Shown here: in pieces, positions 1 to 7,712 of the stretch
How the letters are laid out: each line of letters begins with the position of its first letter
Position numbering within the stretch: the first letter of the stretch is position 1
Assembly (NCBI RefSeq): GCF_009755605.1
Contig: NZ_WPNZ01000010.1
Span: 1-64,000, forward strand
DNA: 64,000 nucleotides
Direction of reading: 5' to 3'
Origin: Streptomyces typhae
GTDB lineage: Bacteria > Actinomycetota > Actinomycetes > Streptomycetales > Streptomycetaceae
Program-made: the position numbers and the translations under genes
Notes under the pieces: generated by a model
Databases searched by the model: none
What the model saw: the letters and a program-made list of their open reading frames with translations, nothing else
What the model was told of the DNA's origin: nothing

Positions 1-90
1 GCTTCCCTTCGGTGTTTCTTTTTGTTTCTCTTGTTCCTGCGTTTCCCACTCTACCAGATCCGTTTTCCGTTCCGTTCCCGGTTCGGATTT
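1..90 (-). promoter_or_regulatory. Probable rRNA-operon promoter/leader edge
   Basis: Read on the minus strand this AT-rich stretch carries a TAGAGT -10 hexamer (48-53) followed by GGAAACGC, an A-rich tract and CGAAGGGAAGC at the edge. That run of motifs resembles the leaders in front of Streptomyces 16S rRNA genes (family memory). Transcription would leave the window leftward. No convincing -35 was found. The open frame at 12-263 on the plus strand is a by-product of the composition. Confidence 0.5.
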
Positions 91-346
91 CATTTCCGGT
101 GGCCGTTGGAGGGCCTTTTGCCTTTCGACTGCCTTTCGGCCCCGTTTGGCGTGGTCACTACGTTAGCGGATTTCCCTGGCAACTCATAATCGAGTTCCGC
201 GGATTCGAATTCCGGCATGCAGGCATGCGAAACAGGACCCCGCTGAAGGGAAGTCGTAGGTAGTGGTTGGCCGCTTCCGGCTGCAGGCTGAACGCCGTAC
301 CCGGGTCAAGCGGCTCGGGCTACATTACGGATCCACCAAGGCCGCG
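91..346. other. Gene-free upstream region
   Basis: No gene seen. The base composition is lower in G+C than the rest of the window up to about 250, as expected for a multi-promoter region upstream of an rRNA operon. TAACGT (minus strand, about 160-165) could be another -10, without a clear -35. Confidence 0.35.
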
Positions 347-988
347 TCAAGTTCGTCGGCGGCGCGGGACATGGGCCCGATAGGGGCTCACCGTAGGGTC
401 GTTGGTCGTCCAGAAGCGCCAGGGGTGGACGCTTCCCTCGCCGCCCACTCCGGTGCGCGGCCCGTTGCTGACCTGCTCGGAGGGAGTGGGTGTGCCACGG
501 AGGAGGGTGAGGGGGGCGTCGGGGCCCGCGCAGAAGTCGGCACCGTCGAGGTTCCGGCCCACGTCGAGGGCCGTGGCCAGCCGGGCAGGGCCTTTGGCCA
601 GTTCCTTGTCGTTGCGGGCCGAGAGTCGTCGCTCGCGGGCCAGCTCGGCGCCCGCGGTGATCTCCCCCGCGCGCAGCAGGACACCGCTCGCCGTCCCCTC
701 CGGACCGCACACCACGTTCAGGCAGTGCCACATCCCGTAGGTGAAGTAGACGTACGCGTGCCCGGGAGGGCCGAACATCACGCTGTTGCGGGCCGTACGG
801 CCGCGATAGGCGTGGGAACCGGGGTCCGCCTCCCCCGCGTACGCCTCGACCTCCGTCAGGCGCAGCTCGATCGGACCGTCCGGCGTGCTGCGCACGAGGA
901 CTCGACCGAGGAGTTCGGGTGCGACCTCGAGGACGGGGCGGTCGAAGAAGTCACGGGGCAGGGGCGTACGGTCAGGGGCCACGATCAT
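347..988 (-). CDS. DNA-3-methyladenine glycosylase (AAG/MPG family)
   Basis: Excises alkylated purines (3-methyladenine, hypoxanthine) in base-excision repair. The 213-residue protein has the AAG-family length and the core LTEVEAYAG at about 44-52, which holds the family's catalytic glutamate, then ARNSVMFGPPGHAYVY and ASGVLLRAGE. The ATG at 988 is chosen over an upstream in-frame start because the product then begins just before the conserved PRDFF region. A TACGCT hexamer lies 8 nt before it (997-1002), so the mRNA may be leaderless. It is a single gene, divergent from the Spo0M-like gene. Confidence 0.9.
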   Translation of the reverse strand: MIVAPDRTPLPRDFFDRPVLEVAPELLGRVLVRSTPDGPIELRLTEVEAYAGEADPGSHAYRGRTARNSVMFGPPGHAYVYFTYGMWHCLNVVCGPEGTASGVLLRAGEITAGAELARERRLSARNDKELAKGPARLATALDVGRNLDGADFCAGPDAPLTLLRGTPTPSEQVSNGPRTGVGGEGSVHPWRFWTTNDPTVSPYRAHVPRRRRT

Positions 989-1180
989 GCCGTACGAGCG
1001 TAGTGCACCGAACGTGTACGGGTTTGGCGTGGAGGCTGGCCTCCCGGCCGCCCCGCCGCGAGGGTGTGGGCGCGGGCACGGGCGTGGAACCGCGCACGGC
1101 CCGATTGCGTTCGTACGTTGTCGAAGGTCGACGATCAATCGATCGAGTCAAGCCACAGGCTGGGCCTGGGGAGGAGAGTC

Positions 1181-1963
1181 ATGGGGTTCAAGAAGCTGCT
1201 GGCGAGTCTGGGTGCCGGCGGGGCCTCCGTGGAGACGGTGCTCACCGAGGCCAATGTCGTGCCGGGCGGTGTCGTCCAGGGCGAGGTGCGCATCCAGGGC
1301 GGAAGCGTCGACCAGCGCATCGAGGCGCTGTCCGTCGGTCTGCAGGCCCGCGTCGAGGTCGAGGGCCACGACCAGGAGACCAAGCAGGACATCGAGTTCA
1401 TCAAGCAGCGCCTCGGCGGTGCCTTCGAGCTGAAGGCCGGCGCGGTGCACGCGGTGCCGTTCGGTCTCGACATCCCCTGGGAGACGCCCGTCACCCACTT
1501 CGCAGGACGCCAGCTGCACGGCATGAACATCGGAGTGACCACGGAGCTGGAGATCGCGCGTGCCGTGGACTCCGGTGACCTGGACCCGGTGAACGTGCAC
1601 CCGCTGCCGGCGCAGCAGGCGATCCTCGACGCCTTCGGGCAGCTGGGCTTCCGCTTCAAGAGCGCCGACATGGAGCGCGGCCACATCCGCGGCACCCGGC
1701 AGAAGCTGCCGTTCTACCAGGAGATCGAGTTCTTCCCGCCGGAGCAGTACCGCGGCCTGAACCAGGTCGAGCTGAGCTTCGTCGCGGACGACCGGGAGAT
1801 GGACGTCGTCCTGGAGATGGACAAGAAGCCGGGCCTGTTCAGCGAGGGCAGCGACTCGTACAAGTCCTTCAAGGTGGGGCTCAACGACTTCCAGGGCACC
1901 GACTGGGCGGCGTACCTGAACGAGTGGCTGTCCCACGTCGGCTCCAAGCGCAACTGGTTCTAG
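1181..1963 (+). CDS. Spo0M/SpoOM-like sporulation protein
   Basis: A 260-residue arrestin-like protein of the Spo0M family. B. subtilis Spo0M modulates sporulation control; the streptomycete role is not established. It starts MGFKKLLASLG, with repeated beta-rich segments typical of the fold and a terminal SKRNWF. A GGGGAGGAG ribosome site ends 5 nt before the ATG, which decides the start over the longer open frame beginning at 1064. It is cytosolic with no signal peptide. The gene corresponds, from memory, to S. coelicolor SCO1793. Confidence 0.9.
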   Translation: MGFKKLLASLGAGGASVETVLTEANVVPGGVVQGEVRIQGGSVDQRIEALSVGLQARVEVEGHDQETKQDIEFIKQRLGGAFELKAGAVHAVPFGLDIPWETPVTHFAGRQLHGMNIGVTTELEIARAVDSGDLDPVNVHPLPAQQAILDAFGQLGFRFKSADMERGHIRGTRQKLPFYQEIEFFPPEQYRGLNQVELSFVADDREMDVVLEMDKKPGLFSEGSDSYKSFKVGLNDFQGTDWAAYLNEWLSHVGSKRNWF

Positions 1964-1974
1964 GCTCGACGGCA

Positions 1975-1990
1975 GCGGCGCTAGCGCCGC
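1975..1990. repeat. Perfect 16-bp palindrome between Spo0M and PEBP genes
   Basis: GCGGCGCTAGCGCCGC reads the same on both strands. It follows the Spo0M stop by 11 nt and precedes the next ribosome site by 30 nt. It could be an operator or part of a transcription terminator; there is no T-tract. Confidence 0.45.
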
Positions 1991-2033
1991 GATCGCCCCG
2001 CAAGCCCACTGGAACCGATCAGGAGGTGCCTAC

Positions 2034-2573
2034 GTGACCGAGGTCAAGAGGCCGCCGCTGCCCCATGACTTCCACCCGGCCGTGCCGTCGTTCACGGTCC
2101 GGAGCACGGACTTCGAACCGGGTGCGGTACTGAAGGACGCGCAGGTGTACGCGGACGGGAACACCTCGCCGCAGCTGCGGTGGGAGGGTTTCCCGCCGGA
2201 GACGAAGAGTTTCGCCGTGACCTGCTTCGACCCCGACGCCCCCACCGGGAGCGGGTTCTGGCACTGGTCCGTGTTCGACATCCCGGCGTCGGTGACGGAA
2301 CTGCCGACGGGTGCGGGCAGCGGCAAGTTCGAGGGGCTCCCCGAGGGGGCCGTCCAGGTGCGCAACGACTACGGCACCAAGGACTTCGGTGGCGCCGCCC
2401 CGCCGCCCGGCGACCCGGCGCACCGCTATGTGTTCACGGTGTACGCGGTCGACCAGGAGAAACTCGGCCCGGACTCGGACGCCTCGCCCGCCGTCGTCGG
2501 CTTCAACCTGCGGTTCCACACGCTGGCGCGGGCCCAGGTCCTCGCGGAGTACGCCGCGGAAGCCGACAGCTAG
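2034..2573 (+). CDS. YbhB/YbcL family PEBP-like protein
   Basis: A 179-residue phosphatidylethanolamine-binding/RKIP-like protein, cytosolic. Signature elements are visible: DPDAP at 66-70, HWSV at 77-80 and a GTKDFGGAAPPPGDP stretch at about 114-128 with HRY following, which form the ligand pocket in the family. The bacterial ligand is unknown. The start is GTG at 2034, set by an AGGAGG ribosome site 7 nt upstream (2021-2026). It is probably cotranscribed with, or read through from, the Spo0M-like gene 70 nt upstream, and is followed by a terminator-like hairpin. Confidence 0.9.
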   Translation: MTEVKRPPLPHDFHPAVPSFTVRSTDFEPGAVLKDAQVYADGNTSPQLRWEGFPPETKSFAVTCFDPDAPTGSGFWHWSVFDIPASVTELPTGAGSGKFEGLPEGAVQVRNDYGTKDFGGAAPPPGDPAHRYVFTVYAVDQEKLGPDSDASPAVVGFNLRFHTLARAQVLAEYAAEADS

Positions 2574-2646
2574 GGGCGGCGCCGGGGCGTACCCCGGCGT
2601 GCGCCCCGGGGGGAATTCCCGACAGCTCAGGGTTCATGCAACGTTT

Positions 2647-2682
2647 GCCCGCCTCTGGTCTTGGAAGTGATCAGAGGCGGGC
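2647..2682 (+). terminator. Stem-loop terminator after PEBP gene
   Basis: Perfect 11-bp arms GCCCGCCTCTG (2647-2657) and CAGAGGCGGGC (2672-2682) enclose a 14-nt loop and are followed by ATCTTTTA. The position after the PEBP stop fits intrinsic termination. Confidence 0.7.
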
Positions 2683-2775
2683 ATCTTTTATTGCGTTGTC
2701 CAACCCGGCGTGCCCGGCCAGAGTTGATCCAAGCCCGCCAGGGGGTGGGCCGGTGCGCTTGGGAGGGTGGGCGAG

Positions 2776-3282
2776 ATGCGGGACACGCTGGTGCTGAACG
2801 CAAGCTTCGAACCTCTGTCGACGGTGACGCTGAACCGCGCCGTCGTGCTGGTTCTGCAGGACAAGGCCGTTGTCGAGCAGGCCCACCCCGCGCTGCGCGT
2901 GCGCGCCGCCGCCGTCGAACTTCCGGTGCCCCGGGTGATCAGACTGTGCCGTTATGTACGGGTGCCTTTCCGAAGACGCGCTCCATGGTCGCGGCGCGGT
3001 GTCCTGGTGCGTGACCAGCACCGGTGCGCGTACTGCGGCAGAAGGGCGACGACCGTGGACCACGTGGTGCCACGCTCCCAGGGCGGTGCGGACTCCTGGC
3101 TGAACACGGTGGCGTCGTGCGCGCTCGACAACCACCGCAAAGCGGACCGTACGCCGGAGCAGGCGCAGATGCCGCTGCTCCGCCAGCCCTTCGAGCCGAC
3201 GCCTGCGGACGCGATGCTGCTCGCGCTCGGCCGGGAGGACTTCGAGGCACTGCCGGACTGGCTGGCACAGCCCGCCGCGTAG
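2776..3282 (+). CDS. HNH endonuclease
   Basis: A 168-residue HNH-family nuclease of the kind common in actinobacterial cores. After the N-terminal VLNASFEPLSTV segment come CAYC at 84-87, DHVVPRSQGG at 95-104, N110 and CALDNHRK at 115-122. These supply the zinc-binding cysteines and the His-Asn-His metal site. The cellular substrate is unknown; a repair role is only inference. ATG at 2776 is preferred over GTG at 2767 because a GGAGGG site (2762-2767) is 8 nt away. Confidence 0.9.
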   Translation: MRDTLVLNASFEPLSTVTLNRAVVLVLQDKAVVEQAHPALRVRAAAVELPVPRVIRLCRYVRVPFRRRAPWSRRGVLVRDQHRCAYCGRRATTVDHVVPRSQGGADSWLNTVASCALDNHRKADRTPEQAQMPLLRQPFEPTPADAMLLALGREDFEALPDWLAQPAA

Positions 3283-3295
3283 GTACAGGTACCTC

Positions 3296-3348
3296 GGGTA
3301 CGACGTCGGGGCGCCCCCTTCACCAGGGGGCGCCCCGACGTCGTACCC
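3296..3348. terminator. Bidirectional terminator, 23-bp perfect stem
   Basis: Two perfect 23-bp arms (3296-3318 and 3326-3348) flank a 7-nt loop. The element lies between the convergent HNH and SPFH genes and can serve both strands. Confidence 0.85.
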
Positions 3349-3365
3349 GTATGCAGTCCGGCAGG

Positions 3366-4325
3366 TCAGTCGATGGGCGGCTGCTCCCGGCGCTCCAGGC
3401 CGCCAGGGCTCTTCACGCCCGCCGCGCCGCCGCCGGAGCCGCCGCCACCGAGCGGGCCGAAGTTGCCGAGCGCCCCGCCGAGGCCCTTGAGGGCGTCGCC
3501 GATCTCGCTGGGCACGATCCAGAGCTTGTTGGCGTCGCCCTCGGCGATCTTCGGCAGCATCTGAAGGTACTGGTAGGAGAGGAGCTTCTGGTCCGGGTCG
3601 CCCGCGTGGATGGACTCGAAGACCGTGCGGATCGCCTGGGCCTCGCCCTCGGCGCGCAGGGCAGCGGCCTTGGCCTCACCCTCGGCGCGCAGGATCGCGG
3701 ACTGCTTCTCACCCTCGGCCCGCAGGATCTCGGACTGGCGGACACCCTCGGCCTGGAGGATCGCGGCGCGCTTGTCGCGGTCGGCGCGCATCTGCTTCTC
3801 CATCGAGTCCTGGATGGAGGTGGGCGGCTCGATCGCCTTGAGCTCGACGCGGTTGACGCGGATGCCCCACTTGCCGGTGGCCTCGTCGAGGACGCCGCGC
3901 AGGGCCGCGTTGATCTCCTCGCGGGAGGTCAGGGTCCGCTCCAGGTCCATGCCACCGATGATGTTGCGCAGGGTGGTGACGGTGAGCTGCTCGATCGCCT
4001 GGATGTAGCTGGCGACCTCGTACGTCGCGGCGCGGGCGTCGGTGACCTGGTAGTAGATGACGGTGTCGATGTTCACGACCAGGTTGTCCTGGGTGATCAC
4101 CGGTTGCGGCGGGAAGGGCACGACCTGTTCACGCAGGTCGATGCGGTTGCGGATGGAGTCGATGAACGGGACGACGATGTTCAGGCCCGCGTTCAGGGTG
4201 CGTGTGTAGCGTCCGAAGCGCTCCACGATCGCGGCGCTGGCCTGTGGGATGACCTGGATCGTCTTGATCAGGGCGATGAAGACCAGCACCACCAGAATGA
4301 TCAGGACGATGATGATTGGTTCCAT
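3366..4325 (-). CDS. SPFH/band 7 (stomatin-like) membrane protein
   Basis: 319 residues. One N-terminal membrane segment (about 3-22) is followed by an SPFH domain (RFGRYTRTLNAGLNIVVPF, about 36-190) and then a helical Glu/Lys/Ala-rich stretch with repeats of ILRAEGE (about 195-235) likely to form a coiled coil. A Gly-rich tail ends the protein. Such proteins form oligomeric membrane microdomain scaffolds. The NfeD-like gene lies upstream on the same strand; SPFH-NfeD is a conserved partnership in which NfeD-type proteins associate with stomatins or flotillins. Confidence 0.92.
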   Translation of the reverse strand: MEPIIIVLIILVVLVFIALIKTIQVIPQASAAIVERFGRYTRTLNAGLNIVVPFIDSIRNRIDLREQVVPFPPQPVITQDNLVVNIDTVIYYQVTDARAATYEVASYIQAIEQLTVTTLRNIIGGMDLERTLTSREEINAALRGVLDEATGKWGIRVNRVELKAIEPPTSIQDSMEKQMRADRDKRAAILQAEGVRQSEILRAEGEKQSAILRAEGEAKAAALRAEGEAQAIRTVFESIHAGDPDQKLLSYQYLQMLPKIAEGDANKLWIVPSEIGDALKGLGGALGNFGPLGGGGSGGGAAGVKSPGGLERREQPPID

Positions 4326-4505
4326 CGTGGTTTCCCCGTACCCTTCGTGCTTCGTGTTCCCGGATGGTTGCGGCGTTCCGGAAGATCTTGGGTCCGCCGG
4401 TCGAGTCTGTCAGAACGGCGCCCGGACCGTGGGCCGTTCGGATCACCTGACGTCACGGATCGTCACTTCCCCGTCGGGCAGGGCGTGTTGACGTCCGTGG
4501 GACGC

Positions 4506-4934
4506 TCAGATGACCACGGCTGTCGCTCCGTCGATCTCGACGACGTCCACCTCCTGGCCGGCCTCGTAGCTCTGCTCGTTGTCGAGCGGGCGCGCGGACC
4601 AGATCTCGCCCGCCAGCTTGATGCGGCCTCCGTTGGCGTCGACCCGCTCCAGGACGACGGCGGATCTGCCCTTCAACGCCTCGACTCCGCTGACGAGTTC
4701 GGGCCGCTGTGAGCGGTGCCGGGCGGCGATCGGGCGTACGACCGCGATGAGCGCGACCGAGACCACGGCGAAGACCACCACCTGAAGGACCACGTCACCG
4801 CCGAGTCCAGCGGTGACGGCGGCGGCGACCGCGCCCACGGCGAGCATGCCGAACTCCGGCATGGCGGTCATTACCAGCGGGATTCCGAGGGCGGCCGCGC
4901 CGATCAGCCACCACACCCATGCGTCGATGTCCAC
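4506..4934 (-). CDS. NfeD-like membrane protein
   Basis: 142 residues with three or four hydrophobic segments (about 7-25, 28-45, 47-66) and a C-terminal OB-fold-like beta domain (GRSAVVLERVDANGGRIK onward, about 90-142). This is the short NfeD form without the protease domain. It precedes the SPFH gene by 180 nt on the same strand, so the two probably act together in the membrane. Confidence 0.9.
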   Translation of the reverse strand: MDIDAWVWWLIGAAALGIPLVMTAMPEFGMLAVGAVAAAVTAGLGGDVVLQVVVFAVVSVALIAVVRPIAARHRSQRPELVSGVEALKGRSAVVLERVDANGGRIKLAGEIWSARPLDNEQSYEAGQEVDVVEIDGATAVVI

Positions 4935-4982
4935 ATGGTCATGGTAGGTGCGCGAGTCCCGTCACCGACAGGGCGTACGCGA

Positions 4983-5774
4983 TCAGCTGAGCGGAAGGCC
5001 CTGTGCCGACCAGCGGTCGCCGCGCTGCTCGACGACCAGTGGCAGGCCGAAGCAGAGGGAGAGGTTGCGGGAGGTGAGCTCCAGCTCCAGCGGGCCGGCG
5101 GCGAGCACCTTGCCCTGACGGATCATCAGGACGTGGGTGAAGCCGGGGGCGATCTCCTCGACGTGGTGCGTGACCATGATCATCGAGGGGGCGATGGGGT
5201 CGCGGGCGAGCCGGCCGAGACGGCGTACGAGGTCCTCGCGGCCGCCGAGGTCGAGTCCTGCGGCGGGCTCGTCGAGCAGGAGCAGCTCGGGGTCGGTCAT
5301 CAGGGCGCGGGCGATCAGCGTGCGCTTGCGCTCGCCCTCGGAGAGGGTGCCGAACCTGCGCTCCAGGTAGTCGCTCATGCCGAGGCGGTCGAGGAAGGCG
5401 CGGGCGCGCTGCTCGTCGATGTCCTCGTAGTCCTCGTGCCAGCCGGCCGTCATGCCGTACGCGGCCGTGAGGACCGTCTGGAGGACGGTCTGGCGCTTGG
5501 GGAGCTTGTCGGCCATGGCGATGCCCGCCATGCCGATGCGCGGGCGCAGCTCGAAGACGTCGACCTTGCCGAGCTGCTCACCGAGGATGGTGGCGGTGCC
5601 CTTGCTCGGGAAGAGATAGCTGGATGCGACGTTCAGGAGGGTGGTCTTGCCGGCGCCGTTCGGGCCGAGGATGACCCAGCGCTCCCCTTCCTTCACCGAC
5701 CAGGAGACCTGGTCCACCAGAGCCCGGCCCTCCCGGACCACGGATACGTCCTGAAGCTCCAGTACATCGCTCAT
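4983..5774 (-). CDS. ABC transporter ATP-binding protein
   Basis: 263 residues with Walker A GPNGAGKT (37-44), signature LSEGERKR (about 144-151), Walker B LLLLDEP (about 164-170) and a switch histidine in VTHHVEE. No permease gene lies adjacent, so partner and substrate are unknown. The overall organisation resembles ModF-type or stand-alone ATPases. ATG at 5774 (MSDVLEL) is chosen over ATG at 5792 because GGGAG precedes it at a suitable distance. About 50 nt separate it from the NfeD gene downstream. Confidence 0.9.
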   Translation of the reverse strand: MSDVLELQDVSVVREGRALVDQVSWSVKEGERWVILGPNGAGKTTLLNVASSYLFPSKGTATILGEQLGKVDVFELRPRIGMAGIAMADKLPKRQTVLQTVLTAAYGMTAGWHEDYEDIDEQRARAFLDRLGMSDYLERRFGTLSEGERKRTLIARALMTDPELLLLDEPAAGLDLGGREDLVRRLGRLARDPIAPSMIMVTHHVEEIAPGFTHVLMIRQGKVLAAGPLELELTSRNLSLCFGLPLVVEQRGDRWSAQGLPLS

Positions 5775-5892
5775 GAGCGCGTTGTCTCCCATTGCTCTTC
5801 TCGGCTGTCGCTCGCGTGTCCGCGTCTGTGGACGCGGCCCCCGGATAAAACCTACGCCACCGGCCGACCGTTCCCGTGCCGAGGCCGGTCCT

Positions 5893-5898
5893 TAGGCT
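5893..5898 (+). promoter_or_regulatory. -10 hexamer of a leaderless promoter
   Basis: TAGGCT lies exactly 6 nt before the ATG at 5905, so transcription should begin at the start codon. There is no Shine-Dalgarno sequence before that ATG. Confidence 0.5.
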
Positions 5899-5904
5899 GT
5901 GTGC

Positions 5905-6711
5905 ATGCTCTCGGAACCACGTTCAGGACGCTTGGCCGCTTGGGGAAACGCCCTTTTGGCCGGACATGTTTCACCCGATGACGCGGTGCACGCGATCGTG
6001 GGCGACGACGCGGTGCACCGGGTCGAGGGGCTGCCGGGCGAGTCCGCGCCGGTCGGCCTCTCGCTGGCGCTCGGACGGCTGCGGGCGCTCGGCGTGACGG
6101 GGCTGCGGGTGGCGCTGCCCGCGCCGGGGCATCCGCTGGGTCTGAGCGGGCCGCCCGCCTTCAACGAGCGCGCTCTGGAGGCCGAGGAGGCCGTGGTCGC
6201 CTCGGGGGCGCCGTACGGGCTCGTGCCGGAGGTGACGGAGTCGGGGCCCGGGGGCGCCGCGGACGCGGCGGACGTCCATGTGGAGGTCGTGTGGCACTGC
6301 CTGCCGGTGCGGGCGGCGCCGCCCGCGGACGTGCCCTCGCTCGGGGAGGCGGAGCGGGAGCTCGCGGACGCGCTGCGGGAGGCGACGGAGGTGCTCGCGC
6401 GCCTCGACGTGGCGGCTTCGGGGCCGGTCGCGGAGGCCGCGGTCGACGCGTACCGGGCGCGGTCCGAGCGGGGGCGCGAGCTGCTCGCGCCGGGGTATCC
6501 GCCGCGCGCGGTACGGGTGTTGGAGCTGGCCCAGCGGGTCGGCCTGCTGATCTCGGTGGCGTACGAGAACGGGCACGGCGGGGCCGTGAGCGCGTCGCAG
6601 ATGGGCGCGCGGGCGCAGGCGCTGCGGCCGGTGGAGCGGGTGGCGCGGCGGGCGCAGGTGGCGGCGTACAACGCTTGGGTGGAGGAGCGGGAGCGGGGCG
6701 GGGGACGGTAG
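5905..6711 (+). CDS. Conserved hypothetical protein, Ala/Glu-rich
   Basis: 268 residues, not recognised. It has no signal peptide or clear membrane helix. It is soluble, acidic and alpha-helical in appearance, with long helices at about 150-190 (GEAERELADALREATEVLA) and 215-260. A central VEVVWHCLPVRAAP segment may be a beta strand. It sits between the ABC ATPase (divergent) and chpE (convergent). Codon use is normal for the window. The open frame and third-position bias make it a real gene; function unknown. Confidence 0.75.
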   Translation: MLSEPRSGRLAAWGNALLAGHVSPDDAVHAIVGDDAVHRVEGLPGESAPVGLSLALGRLRALGVTGLRVALPAPGHPLGLSGPPAFNERALEAEEAVVASGAPYGLVPEVTESGPGGAADAADVHVEVVWHCLPVRAAPPADVPSLGEAERELADALREATEVLARLDVAASGPVAEAAVDAYRARSERGRELLAPGYPPRAVRVLELAQRVGLLISVAYENGHGGAVSASQMGARAQALRPVERVARRAQVAAYNAWVEERERGGGR

Positions 6712-6754
6712 GCGGGAGCCGAGGGCTCCGCCGTCCCGGGTACGGCGGGTGCGT

Positions 6755-6798
6755 GGCAGAGGGCCCCGCGGACCTGGTGGGTCGCGGGGCCCTCTGCC
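6755..6798. terminator. Bidirectional terminator, 16-bp perfect stem
   Basis: Arms at 6755-6770 and 6783-6798 are perfect reverse complements around a 12-nt loop, between the convergent hypothetical gene and chpE. Confidence 0.8.
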
Positions 6799-6835
6799 CG
6801 GAGGGTGGCGTGCGGCTACCCGAGGGGGCGGTGTG

Positions 6836-7081
6836 TCACCGGTTGACCGTCGCGTTGGCGAAGGCCGGGTTCAGGACACCGATCACGTTCACGCTGTTGC
6901 CGGTGGCGTTCACCGGGACGTGGACCGGGACCTGGACCAGGTTGCCGGAGCCGACGCCCGGGGACTTGGTGGCCAGGCCGTTGGCCTCGGCGCCGGAGGC
7001 GGCGGAGGCGACACCGGCGGAGGCGCCCGCGGCGATACCGGCGACGGCGACGGCCAGGGCGGCCTTCTTGGCGATGTTCAT
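6836..7081 (-). CDS. chpE: Chaplin, cysteine-free (ChpE-like)
   Basis: An 81-residue secreted amyloid-forming surface protein that lets aerial hyphae breach the air-water interface. The signal peptide (about 1-27, MNIAKKA start and AxA cleavage) is followed by one chaplin domain: SPGVGSGNLVQVPVHVPVN, then GNSVNVIGVLNP. The domain lacks the usual two cysteines (N and A are found instead), which is the hallmark of S. coelicolor ChpE. The ATG at 7081 follows GTGAGGA. The gene lies downstream of a second chaplin on the same strand, with a tandem repeat between them. Confidence 0.93.
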   Translation of the reverse strand: MNIAKKAALAVAVAGIAAGASAGVASAASGAEANGLATKSPGVGSGNLVQVPVHVPVNATGNSVNVIGVLNPAFANATVNR

Positions 7082-7200
7082 GGGGGAGTGTTCCTCACTG
7101 ATGACGCGGTGACCCCGGCTGCGGGGTCGGGAGGTGTACGACGCTTCGGCGCTGCGGCGGGGGGTGCCGGACACAGGGAGTCCGGTCTTCCGCCGGTTCG

Positions 7201-7294
7201 CGCGGACGCGGCTGCGGTCATTCACGCGGACGCGGCTACGGTCATTCACGCGGACGCGACTGCGGTCATTCGCGCGGGGACGCGGCTGCGGTCA
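7201..7294. repeat. 24-bp tandem repeat between the two chaplin genes
   Basis: Three nearly identical 24-bp units (7201-7224, 7225-7248, 7249-7272; unit CGCGGACGCGGCTGCGGTCA plus TTCA) and a fourth partial copy end at the stop codon of the upstream chaplin. Read on the transcribed strand, each unit repeats the stop-codon neighbourhood TGACCGCAGCCGCGTCC. Confidence 0.85.
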
Positions 7295-7537
7295 GAGGTT
7301 CTCGCAGACGTTCCCGAACGTCGGGTTCAGGACGCCGACCACGCTGACGCTGTTGCCGCAGGCGTTCACCGGGACGTGGACCGGGGCCTGGACCAGGTTG
7401 CCGGAGACGACGCCGGGAGAGTTCTTCGCGACGCCGGCCGCGTCCGCGCCGCCGTGCGCCGAGGCGAGGCCCGCACCGGCCGCAACGAGGCCGCCGGCCA
7501 CCATCGTGACGGCAGCGGCCTTCTTCAGGTTCTTCAC
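7292..7537 (-). CDS. Chaplin with two conserved cysteines (short type)
   Basis: An 81-residue secreted short chaplin. The signal peptide (about 1-27, ending AGLASA) is followed by a domain SPGVVSGNLVQAPVHVPVN then ACGNSVSVVGVLNPTFGNVC. The two cysteines form the family's disulfide. It starts with GTG at 7537, fixed by an AGGAGG site 9 nt upstream; longer open frames have no ribosome site. It resembles ChpD-H of S. coelicolor more than ChpE. Short chaplins are exported by Sec and assemble into rodlet amyloid with rodlins. A TACCGT hexamer at 7641-7646 is a possible -10. Confidence 0.93.
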   Translation of the reverse strand: MKNLKKAAAVTMVAGGLVAAGAGLASAHGGADAAGVAKNSPGVVSGNLVQAPVHVPVNACGNSVSVVGVLNPTFGNVCENL

Positions 7538-7712
7538 TTCTTGGATCCTCCTGAGCAGAAGCTGCGGCCAGCCGCCGCAGCACGCACTGGAGAACGGCGG
7601 AGCCCCTGGCGGGTTGCGCCGAACGGGGGACATCCACACGACGGTATGAATCTCAGCCCGGAACGCGACGGCCGGCGCTGACCCGGTGGGGCCCCGTCCG
7701 GACCTGCGGCGA

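Noticed and set aside
12..263. 83-codon open frame at the left edge
   Set aside because: Phe/Pro-rich, no ribosome site, atypical codon use; better explained as rrn leader on the other strand.
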